A DNA stretch of 64,000 nucleotides from positions 1,426,001-1,490,000 of the forward strand of contig NZ_CP058566.2 in the NCBI RefSeq assembly GCF_014672715.2, read 5' to 3'. This DNA comes from Dehalogenimonas etheniformans (GTDB lineage: Bacteria; Chloroflexota; Dehalococcoidia; Dehalococcoidales; Dehalococcoidaceae). Positions 34,648 through 42,136 of the stretch are shown here, piece after piece; within the stretch, counting starts at the first letter, position 1, and the number at the start of each line of letters is the position of its first letter. Below the pieces are notes generated by a model that did not search any database, had not been told where the DNA came from, and saw only the letters and a list, made by a program, of their open reading frames with translations. The position numbers were made by a program, and so were the translations under genes.

Positions 34648-34680
34648 ATGCTTAGATTATTAGTCCTTTAGTACGATGCA
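34648..34680 (+). promoter_or_regulatory. rdhA-upstream box B (copy 6)
   Basis: AATGCTTAGATTATTAGTCC then TTTAGTACGATG. It matches the box before rdhA copy 2, but here it lies 290 bases from the gene because a leader RNA-like segment and a small RNA unit are interposed. Confidence 0.5.
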
Positions 34681-34683
34681 TTC

Positions 34684-34828
34684 TTGACCTTTGAAAGGTA
34701 TAAATAAGCATAATATGTGATAACTTGAATGTGTAATCGTTGAAGGCCTACGCACCTTTGGCGAGAAGGGGGTAGCCTACCGATTGGTGAAGCACTAGAC
34801 CTGATAAGGTTTAGTGCTTTTGTGTTTC
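34684..34828 (+). promoter_or_regulatory. Possible promoter and structured leader ending in a terminator
   Basis: TTGACC at 34684 with CATAAT at 34709 may be a promoter. A structured segment follows (GGCCTACGCACC...GGGGGTAGCCTACC, 34745-34780), then an intrinsic terminator AGCACTAGACCT...AGGTTTAGTGCT (34791-34818) with TTTTGTGTTT. The order promoter, structure, terminator, gene suggests an attenuator or a short RNA. It does not match a riboswitch class I know. Confidence 0.4.
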
Positions 34829-34837
34829 TGGAGCCTA

Positions 34838-34924
34838 ATAAAAGACCAGCGGCCAGTGCGAGTGGCCGCCAGAAAGGAAGGTGTAAAGACTGCCGGTTGA
34901 GGGTCAGAGGTTAGTGGCCTTCCC
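34838..34924 (-). ncRNA. Putative small RNA divergent to rdhA copy 6 (copy 2 of family)
   Basis: Minus-strand promoter TTGATT-N18-TAAAAT (the -10 at 34931-34936) followed from about 34924 by a segment homologous to 30303-30390 and ending in the hairpin GCGGCCA...TGGCCGC with a TGGTCTTTTA tail. It is antisense to the region between the structured leader and rdhA copy 6. The promoter, internal motifs and terminator are all conserved with the copy beside rdhA copy 4, while the loop bases differ, as expected of a functional RNA. Confidence 0.6.
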
Positions 34925-34971
34925 ATATTCATTTTAGCTAATCGGTAAGAATTAAATCAAGGAGGTCATCT

Positions 34972-36504
34972 ATGTCAAAGTTTCATAGTGTGATCAGCAG
35001 GCGGGATTTCATGAAGGCAATTGGTTTAGCGAGTGCCGGTATAGGCGCTGCCTCCCTAGTTGCACCTGTGTTTCACGATCTGGATGAGTTGATCTCTTCG
35101 GATAGTGCGGGGTGGCAACGTCCTTGGTGGATAAAACAAAAAGATGAGCCCACTGTTGAAATCGATTGGAGCCAAATAAAGCCATATGATCACCGGCTGA
35201 TTGGTTTTGCGGCTTACGCAAATGCACAGCATTGGGGATTGGATAGATGGAAAGAGGTAATCGCTCAGGGACCAGCGAAGACTGCCTCACTTAAAGGAAC
35301 GAAGGGTTGGCGTATACGGGAAATGGCCCTTAGCCAAGCTGGCACCCCGTTTGCCGATTGGCGAACGAAAAATGCAGAATTTATGGGTTTTTCTACGGTT
35401 ACTCCCGAGACTCTAGGGCTTCCAAAATGGCAGGGTAGCCCCGAAGAAAACACCCGGATGATTAGGGCAGCAGCGATCATTGAAGGTGCCACTCAGATTA
35501 GCACTACCGAGCTTGGCTCGAACGAACGTAATCTTGTGTATACCTACGGAAGACAGGGCATATTGGGTATGTCAACAGAAGATCAATTTATGACCAAGTG
35601 GCCGCCGCCAGCCGGTTATTGGCACAAATACGAATTTAGAAACGTTGATATCGGGTATACAGCACCAGTCGACGGTGTAGATGGTGTTTTGTGCGTTTTG
35701 CCGGATAGGCCTCTTTATGATATCAGCGTAATGATCCCAATGGCTAAAGAAGCCTGGAGAACGACTTCGGACGATCAAAAATCATCCGCGATGATTGGTT
35801 CTGAAGCGAATGCGGCACGCTATCGCATGTTCCATACCTCGACGTTACCGGGCATTCAGACGTTCATAAAAGCCATAGGATATCATAGTTATGCGTATGC
35901 AAAAAACGATACCGCAGGTGGGTGCTTGCCTTCCGAAGCAAGTGCAGTCCTAGGCGGGATATCGGAGATGAGTCGCAGCAGTGAAATTTGTATCAATCCT
36001 GAATATGGTCCTGTAACTGGTTATTATAGTATCTTAACTGATCTACCTATGGCGTCTCTAAAACCGATCGATGCCGGTATTTTCCGTTTCTGCCATTCTT
36101 GCCGCAAATGCGCAGATTATTGCCCATCTGGTTCGATCTCTTTTGATAAAGAACCGTCTTGGGAAATACCTAATTTTGACTACAAAGTTAAAAATATGTG
36201 TCTGGCTCCTGGGAAAAAACTCTTTTGGATAGACATTACCAAATGTCAATCCTCTCGCCAGTATATCAACCAATGTTCTTTCTTATGTAGAGGGGTTTGT
36301 TCTTTTAACGTAAACAACACGGCTCTAATCCATGAAGCGGTACATGTAACGGCATCCACCACGGGTGTCTTCAACGGATTCTTTTACAACATGAGTAAAG
36401 CTTTTGGGTATGGACCCCTTGATCCTGATGATTGGTGGAGTATGGCATCAAACCTACCTACCTGGGGGACATTCCCAACACAAAATACTACAAGGGGAAT
36501 CTAA
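34972..36504 (+). CDS. rdhA: Reductive dehalogenase catalytic subunit, copy 6
   Basis: A 510-residue RdhA (MSKFHSVISRRDFMKAIGLAS), with CHSCRKCADYCP and CQSSRQYINQCSFLCRGVC (CX3CX3C form). It ends TTRGI, like copy 7 (TRGL) and unlike the others. AAGGAGGTCATCT precedes the ATG. Its long upstream region carries box B, a leader-like structure and a divergent small RNA. A terminator (36518) separates it from copy 7, 123 bases further on. No rdhB. Confidence 0.95.
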   Translation: MSKFHSVISRRDFMKAIGLASAGIGAASLVAPVFHDLDELISSDSAGWQRPWWIKQKDEPTVEIDWSQIKPYDHRLIGFAAYANAQHWGLDRWKEVIAQGPAKTASLKGTKGWRIREMALSQAGTPFADWRTKNAEFMGFSTVTPETLGLPKWQGSPEENTRMIRAAAIIEGATQISTTELGSNERNLVYTYGRQGILGMSTEDQFMTKWPPPAGYWHKYEFRNVDIGYTAPVDGVDGVLCVLPDRPLYDISVMIPMAKEAWRTTSDDQKSSAMIGSEANAARYRMFHTSTLPGIQTFIKAIGYHSYAYAKNDTAGGCLPSEASAVLGGISEMSRSSEICINPEYGPVTGYYSILTDLPMASLKPIDAGIFRFCHSCRKCADYCPSGSISFDKEPSWEIPNFDYKVKNMCLAPGKKLFWIDITKCQSSRQYINQCSFLCRGVCSFNVNNTALIHEAVHVTASTTGVFNGFFYNMSKAFGYGPLDPDDWWSMASNLPTWGTFPTQNTTRGI

Positions 36505-36517
36505 TTGATGACCTAAT

Positions 36518-36553
36518 AAACAGGGAGCCGATAAAAATCGGCTCCCTGTTTAT
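36518..36553 (+). terminator. Terminator of rdhA copy 6
   Basis: AAACAGGGAGCCGAT pairs with ATCGGCTCCCTGTTT, followed by ATT. Confidence 0.88.
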
Positions 36554-36627
36554 TCCGCCTTTGATGACAAAGTTGGCTGTATTTTATAAATCTAATTATC
36601 CAAATTTGTTGTAAGGAGTTAAAAAAG

Positions 36628-38163
36628 ATGTCCAAGTTTCATTCAATGGTAAGCCGCCGAGATTTCATGAAAGGCTTAGGATTAGCAGGCATGGGTGCAG
36701 CTGCGTTGACAACTCCAATATTCCATGACCTGGATGAGGTTGTTTCTTCTTCGCTTGCCAGTTTCGAGCGCCCTTGGTGGGTAAAGCAAAGAGAAGAACC
36801 CACGGTGGAAATTGACTGGAACGTATTGAAGCGCTATGACGCGCGCATCGCCAAAGGGAAATATACCGATGTCCAGCACTGGGGCATGGATAGAATGCTA
36901 AAAGCGGCTCAAGAGAAAAGTGCCTTCTCTGCGGCGCAAGCTGCCGGTGCAAAGGGCTTTACAACCAGAGACCGTGCTTTTTCGAGTGCCGCCAGTCTCG
37001 TACCGAGGAACCCTGAAGGAGAAACGTGGATGGGTTATACCAAAGTCAAAACTCCGGAACAACAGGGCCTCCCAAAGTGGCAGGGCACCCCCGAGGAGAA
37101 TACCCGTATGCTGAGAGCCGTAGCGAAAGCATATGGTGCCAGCGCACTTGGTGCTGACTCGCTTGGAAGCGCCAGTGACAAGCGCCGGAATCTTATCCAT
37201 TCTTACGACAGATGTGGCCCGAAAGGCTCCAGTATCTCACTACCTTTGTCATCGGGAACCTCATGGCCACCGGCCGCGGGATATTGGAGGAAGATAGACT
37301 TTGAGGATGTTGATGTCGGGTACTCGGCTCCTCTTAATGGTGAAGCAGATTGTCGTTTAGTTTTGCCCAATAAAGAATTGTGGAGCGCCCCGATCATGAT
37401 TCAAATGCCCAGGGACGGCTGGCGTACCTGCGCCCCTGATAAAATGCGCGGTTCAACCATCAGTGGATGGTCCAACGGCATGCGCTATCAAATATGGCAT
37501 CATTCAGTAAGCCCCGGCGTTAAAGGCTTTCTCCGTGGTATAGGCTACAATGGCTACGGCTCTGGCTACCCCGAAAGTTCTTCCGGCGGCCTGATGCAAT
37601 CCGAAGCCGCCGCCGTAACGGGAGGTCTGGCCGAGATGGGCCGCCCCAGCGAGGTTTGCATCTACCCGGAATGGGGTCCCGCCAGCGGCTGGTTCGACGT
37701 TATTACCGACCTGCCCCTGGCGCCTTTGAAGCCGGTTGATGCCGGTATCTTCCGCTTCTGCCATACCTGCAAAAAGTGTGCCGAGGTATGTCCCTCCCAA
37801 TCGGTTTCTTACGACAAAGAGCCTTCCTGGGAGATACCACAGTTCGACTATCTGGTGCCGAACATGAGACAACAGGCAGGAAAAAGGCTCTTCTGGATCG
37901 ACACCCAACAATGCAACCAAAACCAATGGGGCTGCACCAACATATGCAGGGGCCAATGCACCATGAATGTTGACGCAGCGGCCATGGTCCACGCTGTAGT
38001 GCGTGGCACGGTATCTGTCACTCCAATATTTAATAGCTTCTTGTGGAACATGGGTAAGACTTTCAACTACGGCTTCGTAGATCCGGAGGATTGGTGGGCG
38101 ATAGCGTCAGACCTGCCGACTCATCACACCGTCGGCACCTTAGGTGCCACCCGTGGACTATGA
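36628..38163 (+). CDS. rdhA: Reductive dehalogenase catalytic subunit, copy 7
   Basis: A 511-residue RdhA (MSKFHSMVSRRDFMKGLGLAG) with CHTCKKCAEVCP and CNQNQWGCTNICRGQC (CX3CX3C form). The second half (from about 37500) is visibly more GC-rich in codon use than the first half and than the neighbouring copies, which may mark a recombinant gene. TAAGGAGTT precedes the ATG. It is followed by a terminator at 38241 and by a YkgJ-type gene. It lacks rdhB. Confidence 0.95.
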   Translation: MSKFHSMVSRRDFMKGLGLAGMGAAALTTPIFHDLDEVVSSSLASFERPWWVKQREEPTVEIDWNVLKRYDARIAKGKYTDVQHWGMDRMLKAAQEKSAFSAAQAAGAKGFTTRDRAFSSAASLVPRNPEGETWMGYTKVKTPEQQGLPKWQGTPEENTRMLRAVAKAYGASALGADSLGSASDKRRNLIHSYDRCGPKGSSISLPLSSGTSWPPAAGYWRKIDFEDVDVGYSAPLNGEADCRLVLPNKELWSAPIMIQMPRDGWRTCAPDKMRGSTISGWSNGMRYQIWHHSVSPGVKGFLRGIGYNGYGSGYPESSSGGLMQSEAAAVTGGLAEMGRPSEVCIYPEWGPASGWFDVITDLPLAPLKPVDAGIFRFCHTCKKCAEVCPSQSVSYDKEPSWEIPQFDYLVPNMRQQAGKRLFWIDTQQCNQNQWGCTNICRGQCTMNVDAAAMVHAVVRGTVSVTPIFNSFLWNMGKTFNYGFVDPEDWWAIASDLPTHHTVGTLGATRGL

Positions 38164-38240
38164 CATAGAAAAGAGTTGACTATCACCTAGCAGTTGGTCA
38201 TCTGATACAGAAAGACAGCCTAAAGCAAGGCACCGCCCTA

Positions 38241-38275
38241 CCGAGGGGCTCTCGATGAGCCCCTCGGTTATTTAA
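38241..38275 (+). terminator. Terminator of rdhA copy 7
   Basis: CCGAGGGGCT at 38241 pairs with AGCCCCTCGG at 38258, followed by TTATTTAAG. The arms match the third hairpin type found in the island repeat units. Confidence 0.8.
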
Positions 38276-38545
38276 GATAAAAAAATCATGGATCAAAGAT
38301 TAGTACATGATTGGGAGCGACTAGGGTATTGATTGAGCAATAGAGAAGGGAATAGAATCAAGTACATTATCATAGGACTTTGTACTACTGGTTTCTAGAA
38401 CCTGAGGCTATCAGAACCGGGGGGGGGTAAATACAACTGTACCCTTACTTATACCGTAACTAGACGCCGCTCGGTTGGCTAAGATAAATCCGAGCTTCGC
38501 ACTGGAGGATGTTTTTATTCATAAACATTGATATATGCGGGGAAC
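38276..38545. other. Intergenic region with a nine-G run
   Basis: No gene seen. A run of nine G at 38419-38427 could vary in length by slippage, but it is 120 bases from the nearest start and no regulatory link is evident. Confidence 0.3.
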
Positions 38546-39136
38546 ATGTCACATTTATTGTCAGGTTTACTCAAGGAATCAGAACTAGCTATCGTTGCGC
38601 AAATTGCTTCAGCAAAACGCAATCTTCACGGCGCCAGGTTTGATACGTATATTGATAAAGTAATCGAGGTACTTAAAGTTAAATGCCCAGAAGTGAATAA
38701 GCTAACATCTCCTGAACTACGTGATGTCGTGGCTATGGTAGACGTGTGGGGAGTCGAATCCCGCGGCATGATGAAAATGCTCACTGATACTTGCACCGGG
38801 TGTGGTTGGTGCTGTTCACAGACCTCCACCGTCATTGTCGACCTTGAAGACACAGAGCGTATCAGCAGACAATTACGCAAGAAAAGAGATGAGCTATTTG
38901 TTTCCGATGGCAAATATTGGCATATAAAGCGTTGCTGTCCTTGCCAGTGGTGGAACCCACGCAACGGTCATTGTTTGATTTATCACATCCGGCCGTCTAC
39001 TTGCAGGTGGTGGCCATTACAGGTCAACGAATACGGGCAGGATACCCTCCACAACGCAACCGAATGTAATTACTCCGTCATGGTGTTGGTTTACAAGGTG
39101 ATTGGGGCTCTCCAGGCGTCGGAGCAGGTTCAATAA
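38546..39136 (+). CDS. YkgJ-type cysteine-cluster protein (island paralog)
   Basis: A 196-residue cytoplasmic protein with the Cys cluster CTGCGWCCSQ (about residue 88), a second group in CCPCQWWNPRNGHCLIYHIRPSTCRWWP, and a late Cys (ATECNYSVMVL). This matches the YkgJ/CxxCxxCC putative zinc or iron-chelating family. It is clearly homologous along its length to the core gene product at 61023-61604, including ESRG.MK.L, DTERISR.L and NP.NG.C.IY.IRP. The ATG at 38546 follows GGGGA; an upstream TTG is less likely. Function unknown; the family has been linked to Fe-S or metal handling. Confidence 0.75.
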   Translation: MSHLLSGLLKESELAIVAQIASAKRNLHGARFDTYIDKVIEVLKVKCPEVNKLTSPELRDVVAMVDVWGVESRGMMKMLTDTCTGCGWCCSQTSTVIVDLEDTERISRQLRKKRDELFVSDGKYWHIKRCCPCQWWNPRNGHCLIYHIRPSTCRWWPLQVNEYGQDTLHNATECNYSVMVLVYKVIGALQASEQVQ

Positions 39137-39172
39137 CACAAACTGAGCATAGTCGCTAACTCAGAAGTCTTA

Positions 39173-39535
39173 TTAAGGCCCCTCGGGTGGGCTTGTACCA
39201 ATCAACTCTATGATTTCCATGTTTCCGGCAGGGACTTCCTCCAAAAAGGACGACGCCTGACACTCGGCCGGCCGTATCAACCCCTCGTTCATCTCTTCAG
39301 CGATCCACTCTAGGATCTCCCGTGTTTCAGGTATCGTTCGACTCTCCCCCGTCTCCACCAGAAACACGAACGAGCCTTTGGGAGAAGATCCCAAGGGCTC
39401 GTTTATTATATGGATCTTAGAATCTTTCTTGGCTGAAGCCACCTGGAAGATCGGTCTGAAGGGCGGCTTTGGCATAACGGCAACCACATTCTTCCCAGCT
39501 TTGGCATCGATGTAAACTGCATCAAGCTTTGATAT
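39173..39535 (-). pseudogene. 3' fragment of a second serine recombinase
   Basis: From 39352 to 39535 the DNA is ~95% identical to the 3' part of the intact recombinase (7683-7866), encoding VAVMPKPPFRPIFQVASAKKDSKIH and VFLVETGESRT. The homology stops abruptly at 39535, where a DNA glycosylase fragment begins. Beyond ESRT the tail is IPETREILEWIAEEMNEGLI and so on to a stop at 39173, different from the intact gene's ssrA-derived tail. It thus preserves what is probably the native (un-integrated) C-terminus. Confidence 0.85.
39218..39404. repeat. Hybrid attachment site: island left arm joined to ssrA-type right arm and terminator
   Basis: A decayed dyad at 39218-39252 is followed 103 bp later by the site 39321-39360. 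There the left arm is the island repeat (CCCGTGTTTCAGG) but the centre and right arm are the ssrA 3' end (TTCGACTCTCCCCCGTCTCC, then ACCAG). The ssrA-type terminator CGAGCCTTTGGGA...TCCCAAGGGCTCG follows at 39371-39402. This is what a junction between two successive ssrA integrants should look like. Confidence 0.8.
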
Positions 39536-39782
39536 TCTCGGATTTTGCTCGAAAATCCAAACCTACAAACCAAAGATCATAGCTTTCAACGGAAAGGCCG
39601 CTGCCAGTGTGTTTTTTGGCCGTTCAGTCCTGTATGGTGGCCCTATGTTCGATCCGAGAGTTGGGGAAACCGCTATTTTTGTGCTCTCTTCAACCTCTGG
39701 AGCTGCGAGACGATACTGGGATCTAATATATTGGATGCAGCTAGCGGATGCGATTCACAGACTCAATTTGTCCAGTACTTAA
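39536..39782 (+). pseudogene. C-terminal fragment of a Mug/uracil-DNA glycosylase-type protein
   Basis: Starting exactly where the recombinase homology ends, an open frame reads KPKIIAFNGKAAASVFFG, YGGPMFDPRVGETAIFVLSS, then TSGAARRYWDLIYWMQLAD and stops at 39780-39782. This matches the C-terminal half of G:T/U mismatch DNA glycosylases. The N-terminal half with the active-site motif is missing. The join shows a deletion between two modules. Confidence 0.6.
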
Positions 39783-39798
39783 CCAGTTCATGCTCCGT

Positions 39799-39936
39799 CG
39801 CGTTTCCGAGAGAGTCCGACTCTCCGAGGAGGACGAAGTCAATTAATGAATGAGAGGCTCTTGAAGCCTCTCATTTGCTCTGGTTTTGATCCAGTCCAGC
39901 ATCTCCCGCGTTTCAGAGAGAGTCCGACTCTCCGCC
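39799..39936. repeat. Two attachment-like repeats, 108 bp apart
   Basis: Dyads at 39799-39835 and 39907-39936 (both GAGAGTCCGACTCTCCG), with the hairpin ATGAGAGGCTCTTGAAGCCTCTCAT between (39849-39873). On the minus strand the second encodes AESRTLSETREMLDWIKT, a good copy of the recombinase tail. Confidence 0.8.
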
Positions 39937-40096
39937 TTAGAGCCAGATTCAATGAAACCGAGAGACTTAATGCGTCTCCCTGTTTCATCGTCCCAATTAA
40001 TTCGTTCACCATGTTTCTGAATATCACTGTTGTACTTTTTGAACTCCCTTTCATTCACTTTATAATTATTATGATATGAGTCTTCAAGGGGGAAAT

Positions 40097-40648
40097 ATGA
40101 ATCCAACTGATCAACTGAGAGAAGAACATGGTGCCATTCTAGAATTGCTATCTGTGATGGATAATATTTCCCAAAGATTGAACACAAATGAGGCTGTCGA
40201 TCAAGAAGACCTAGAGTCGATCGTTGATTTCATTCGCATCTTCGCTGACAAATGCCATCATGGAAAAGAGGAGGGTCTGCTTTTCCCCGCGATGGAAGCA
40301 GCAGGTATGGAGGGGGAATATGGGCCGATTGCAGTAATGCTATCTGACCATGAACAGGGACGGAAATACGTCGGAGAACTCGCACACGGAGTTGAGACTT
40401 ATTCGAGTGATAATAACAACGCTCCAATGACAATCATAGGAGCAATTTCAAGCTACACAAATCTATTGAGACAACATATCTACAAAGAAAATAACATCCT
40501 TTTCCCTATGGCTGACCGCTTGTTATCACCCGAGAAACAGCAAGTACTGATGGATGGCTTTGAAGAACTTGAGGAACGCGTAATCGGTCTAGGCAAGCAT
40601 GAAGAACTTCACAAAACGCTACATAATCTAAAAAAGGCCTACGATTAA
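40097..40648 (+). CDS. Hemerythrin-like (HHE) cation-binding protein
   Basis: A 183-residue protein with the metal-ligand pattern of hemerythrin domains: LREEHGAI (about residue 10), FADKCHHGKEEGLLFPAME (about 55), MLSDHEQGRKYV (about 90) and LRQHIYKENNILFPMAD (about 130). Two irons would be held in the four-helix bundle. Such cytoplasmic proteins bind oxygen or help in oxygen/NO defence in anaerobes. AAGGGGGAAAT precedes the ATG. It stands alone between repeat blocks as a single-gene cassette. Confidence 0.88.
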   Translation: MNPTDQLREEHGAILELLSVMDNISQRLNTNEAVDQEDLESIVDFIRIFADKCHHGKEEGLLFPAMEAAGMEGEYGPIAVMLSDHEQGRKYVGELAHGVETYSSDNNNAPMTIIGAISSYTNLLRQHIYKENNILFPMADRLLSPEKQQVLMDGFEELEERVIGLGKHEELHKTLHNLKKAYD

Positions 40649-40779
40649 TCAAAGTCCCTTGACCTGTCCAAATCTCTTGGGGAGTTAAACTGGCCGAACC
40701 CCGACCAAAAAGATTGGGTACCAATAGCCCAACGCCTTAGCCTCTATTGATTGGTACCAAGATCCATTCAAGAATGTCT

Positions 40780-40991
40780 CGTGTTTCCAGCCGAGTCCGA
40801 CTCTCTGAGGAGGACGATAAAACTAACAACAGACCGAGAGTTGTAAGCTCTCGGTCTGTCCGGTTCTTAACCAAACCTGTCCTGCGTTTCCGAAAGAGTC
40901 CGACTCTCCGGGGAGGACGAGCCTAACACCAACAGTGAGGCTTTTAAAAGCCTCACTGTTTCACCATTTTAGAGCCAATCCATGCTCTGCC
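40780..40991. repeat. Three attachment-like repeats at 103 and 108 bp
   Basis: Dyads at 40780-40816 (CCGAGTCCGACTCTCTGAGG) and 40883-40919 (AAGAGTCCGACTCTCCGGGG), then the left arm only at 40991. Hairpins AGACCGAGAG...CTCTCGGTCT (40830-40859) and CAGTGAGGCTTTT...AAAAGCCTCACTG (40932-40960) lie between. The truncated third arm marks the start of the duplicated lipoprotein cassette, exactly as at 22288. Nothing else is seen in 40649-40779. Confidence 0.78.
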
Positions 40992-41861
40992 GCATTTTAA
41001 GCAAAAAACGAAACAAGGACATTGTCGTTTTATATATTAGACACTAATTCAGGGTGGTTCTAAAATGTTTAATATGAAATCTGTTTGCATAATTGCGTTA
41101 TTGATTCTACTAACCTTCACAGGTGTATCGTGTGCCCAATCGAACACAGGGTCTCAGGAAGGCGGACAAAAAGTAGCCCTAAAATTTGTGAAGCTGGAGG
41201 CTACTTATCGGTTTGATGGGATTCCAGAGACCTTAAAAGTAACGAGTACCACTTCCGTAGGCAATGACTGGAAGTACACCATCGAATATGATAGTAGACA
41301 CGCCGGTTACGGAAACCGGACCGGGCAGGTACTCGCCGAGGTATTAACCCATCATACTGCCGAAGTTACCGTCCAGGCTGGGAAGGTAACCAAAGCTATT
41401 ATGGATCAGCAATGGGATATGATTAACCAGCGGCTGGATGTGGAAATCAAACTGGCGCCCATAGACGAGGTTAAAGTTTATATTATGAAATCTAATCCCC
41501 CGCAGATAGGCGTATATATCAAAGGTGGTTTATCCGATGGCTGTACTACCTTTCACAATATCGAGACAACCAGAGAGGGCAACACTGTCAATATCAAGGT
41601 GACTGTCCAGCGGCCTAAAGGAGTCGACTGCCCAGCGATATATACCTGGTTTGAGAAAGATGTTAACCTGGGTACCGATTTTGCTTTTGGTACCATTTAC
41701 ACCCTGAATGTTAACGGCTATAGCACCACATTCAGTGGCACCTCTGAATAATGAAACTCTAATAATTCAGACTAGGACAATACTCTCATCTAATCTATTA
41801 TTAGTCGCGTCTCGTAAAATAGTCCGGCAAGATGATGAGCAAGTTAAAAAGCAAACCGAGA
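40974..41861 (+). repeat. Lipoprotein cassette, copy B
   Basis: Near-identical to 22271-23156 over about 886 bases; small differences lie mainly in the leader before the gene, and the coding region after codon 5 appears identical. Outside these limits the two loci differ. The limits fall inside repeat arms. Confidence 0.88.
41065..41751 (+). CDS. Lipoprotein of unknown function, copy B
   Basis: Same 228-residue predicted lipoprotein as at 22360, with a Lys instead of Arg at position 5, the signal end FTGVSC and the two late Cys. Both copies keep an intact frame, which suggests that the product is used or that duplication is very recent. It is bounded by repeats on both sides and has no obvious partner gene. 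Confidence 0.75.
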   Translation: MFNMKSVCIIALLILLTFTGVSCAQSNTGSQEGGQKVALKFVKLEATYRFDGIPETLKVTSTTSVGNDWKYTIEYDSRHAGYGNRTGQVLAEVLTHHTAEVTVQAGKVTKAIMDQQWDMINQRLDVEIKLAPIDEVKVYIMKSNPPQIGVYIKGGLSDGCTTFHNIETTREGNTVNIKVTVQRPKGVDCPAIYTWFEKDVNLGTDFAFGTIYTLNVNGYSTTFSGTSE

Positions 41862-41944
41862 GCTTACATCTCTCGGTTTGGTCTTCCTTAACCAATAAAG
41901 TCTGCGTCGCGTTTCGGAGAGAGCCCGAATCTCCGAGGAGGACG
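41806..41944. repeat. Two attachment-like repeats, 102 bp apart
   Basis: The decayed dyad at 41806-41840 belongs to the duplicated cassette (as at 23101). The second at 41908-41944 has GAGAGCCCGAATCTCCGAGG. The hairpin AACCGAGAGC...CTCTCGGTT lies between (41853-41879). Downstream, 42006-42030 contains AATCAGCATAAAG, a partial match to the rdhA copy 1/5 box, about 105 bases before the next small gene. Confidence 0.7.
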
Positions 41945-42136
41945 CTTCTAGAAACAGCCGATAGTTCACAACTCTCGGTTTGCTGAAGAATGAACCCTGA
42001 TGGAAATCAGCATAAAGTACAATGATGATTAATACTACGGTACGATGATTCATTCTCGGATGTCATGATACAATATTATGTAACATAAATCCGATCGGTT
42101 TAATTAAAAACCTCGGGATATAAGGAGATCATCAAA

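Noticed and set aside
34741-34790. c-di-GMP (GEMM) riboswitch
   Set aside because: GGTAGCCTACCGATTGG resembles one arm, but the conserved core of that class is not present.
34838-34960. Cobalamin riboswitch before rdhA copy 6
   Set aside because: Fragments such as GGGAAGG recall the B12 element, but they are in the wrong order and on the opposite strand, and the B12 box is missing.
38419-38427. Nine-G run as a phase-variation switch
   Set aside because: It lies outside any gene or promoter I can define, so no switching consequence can be supported.
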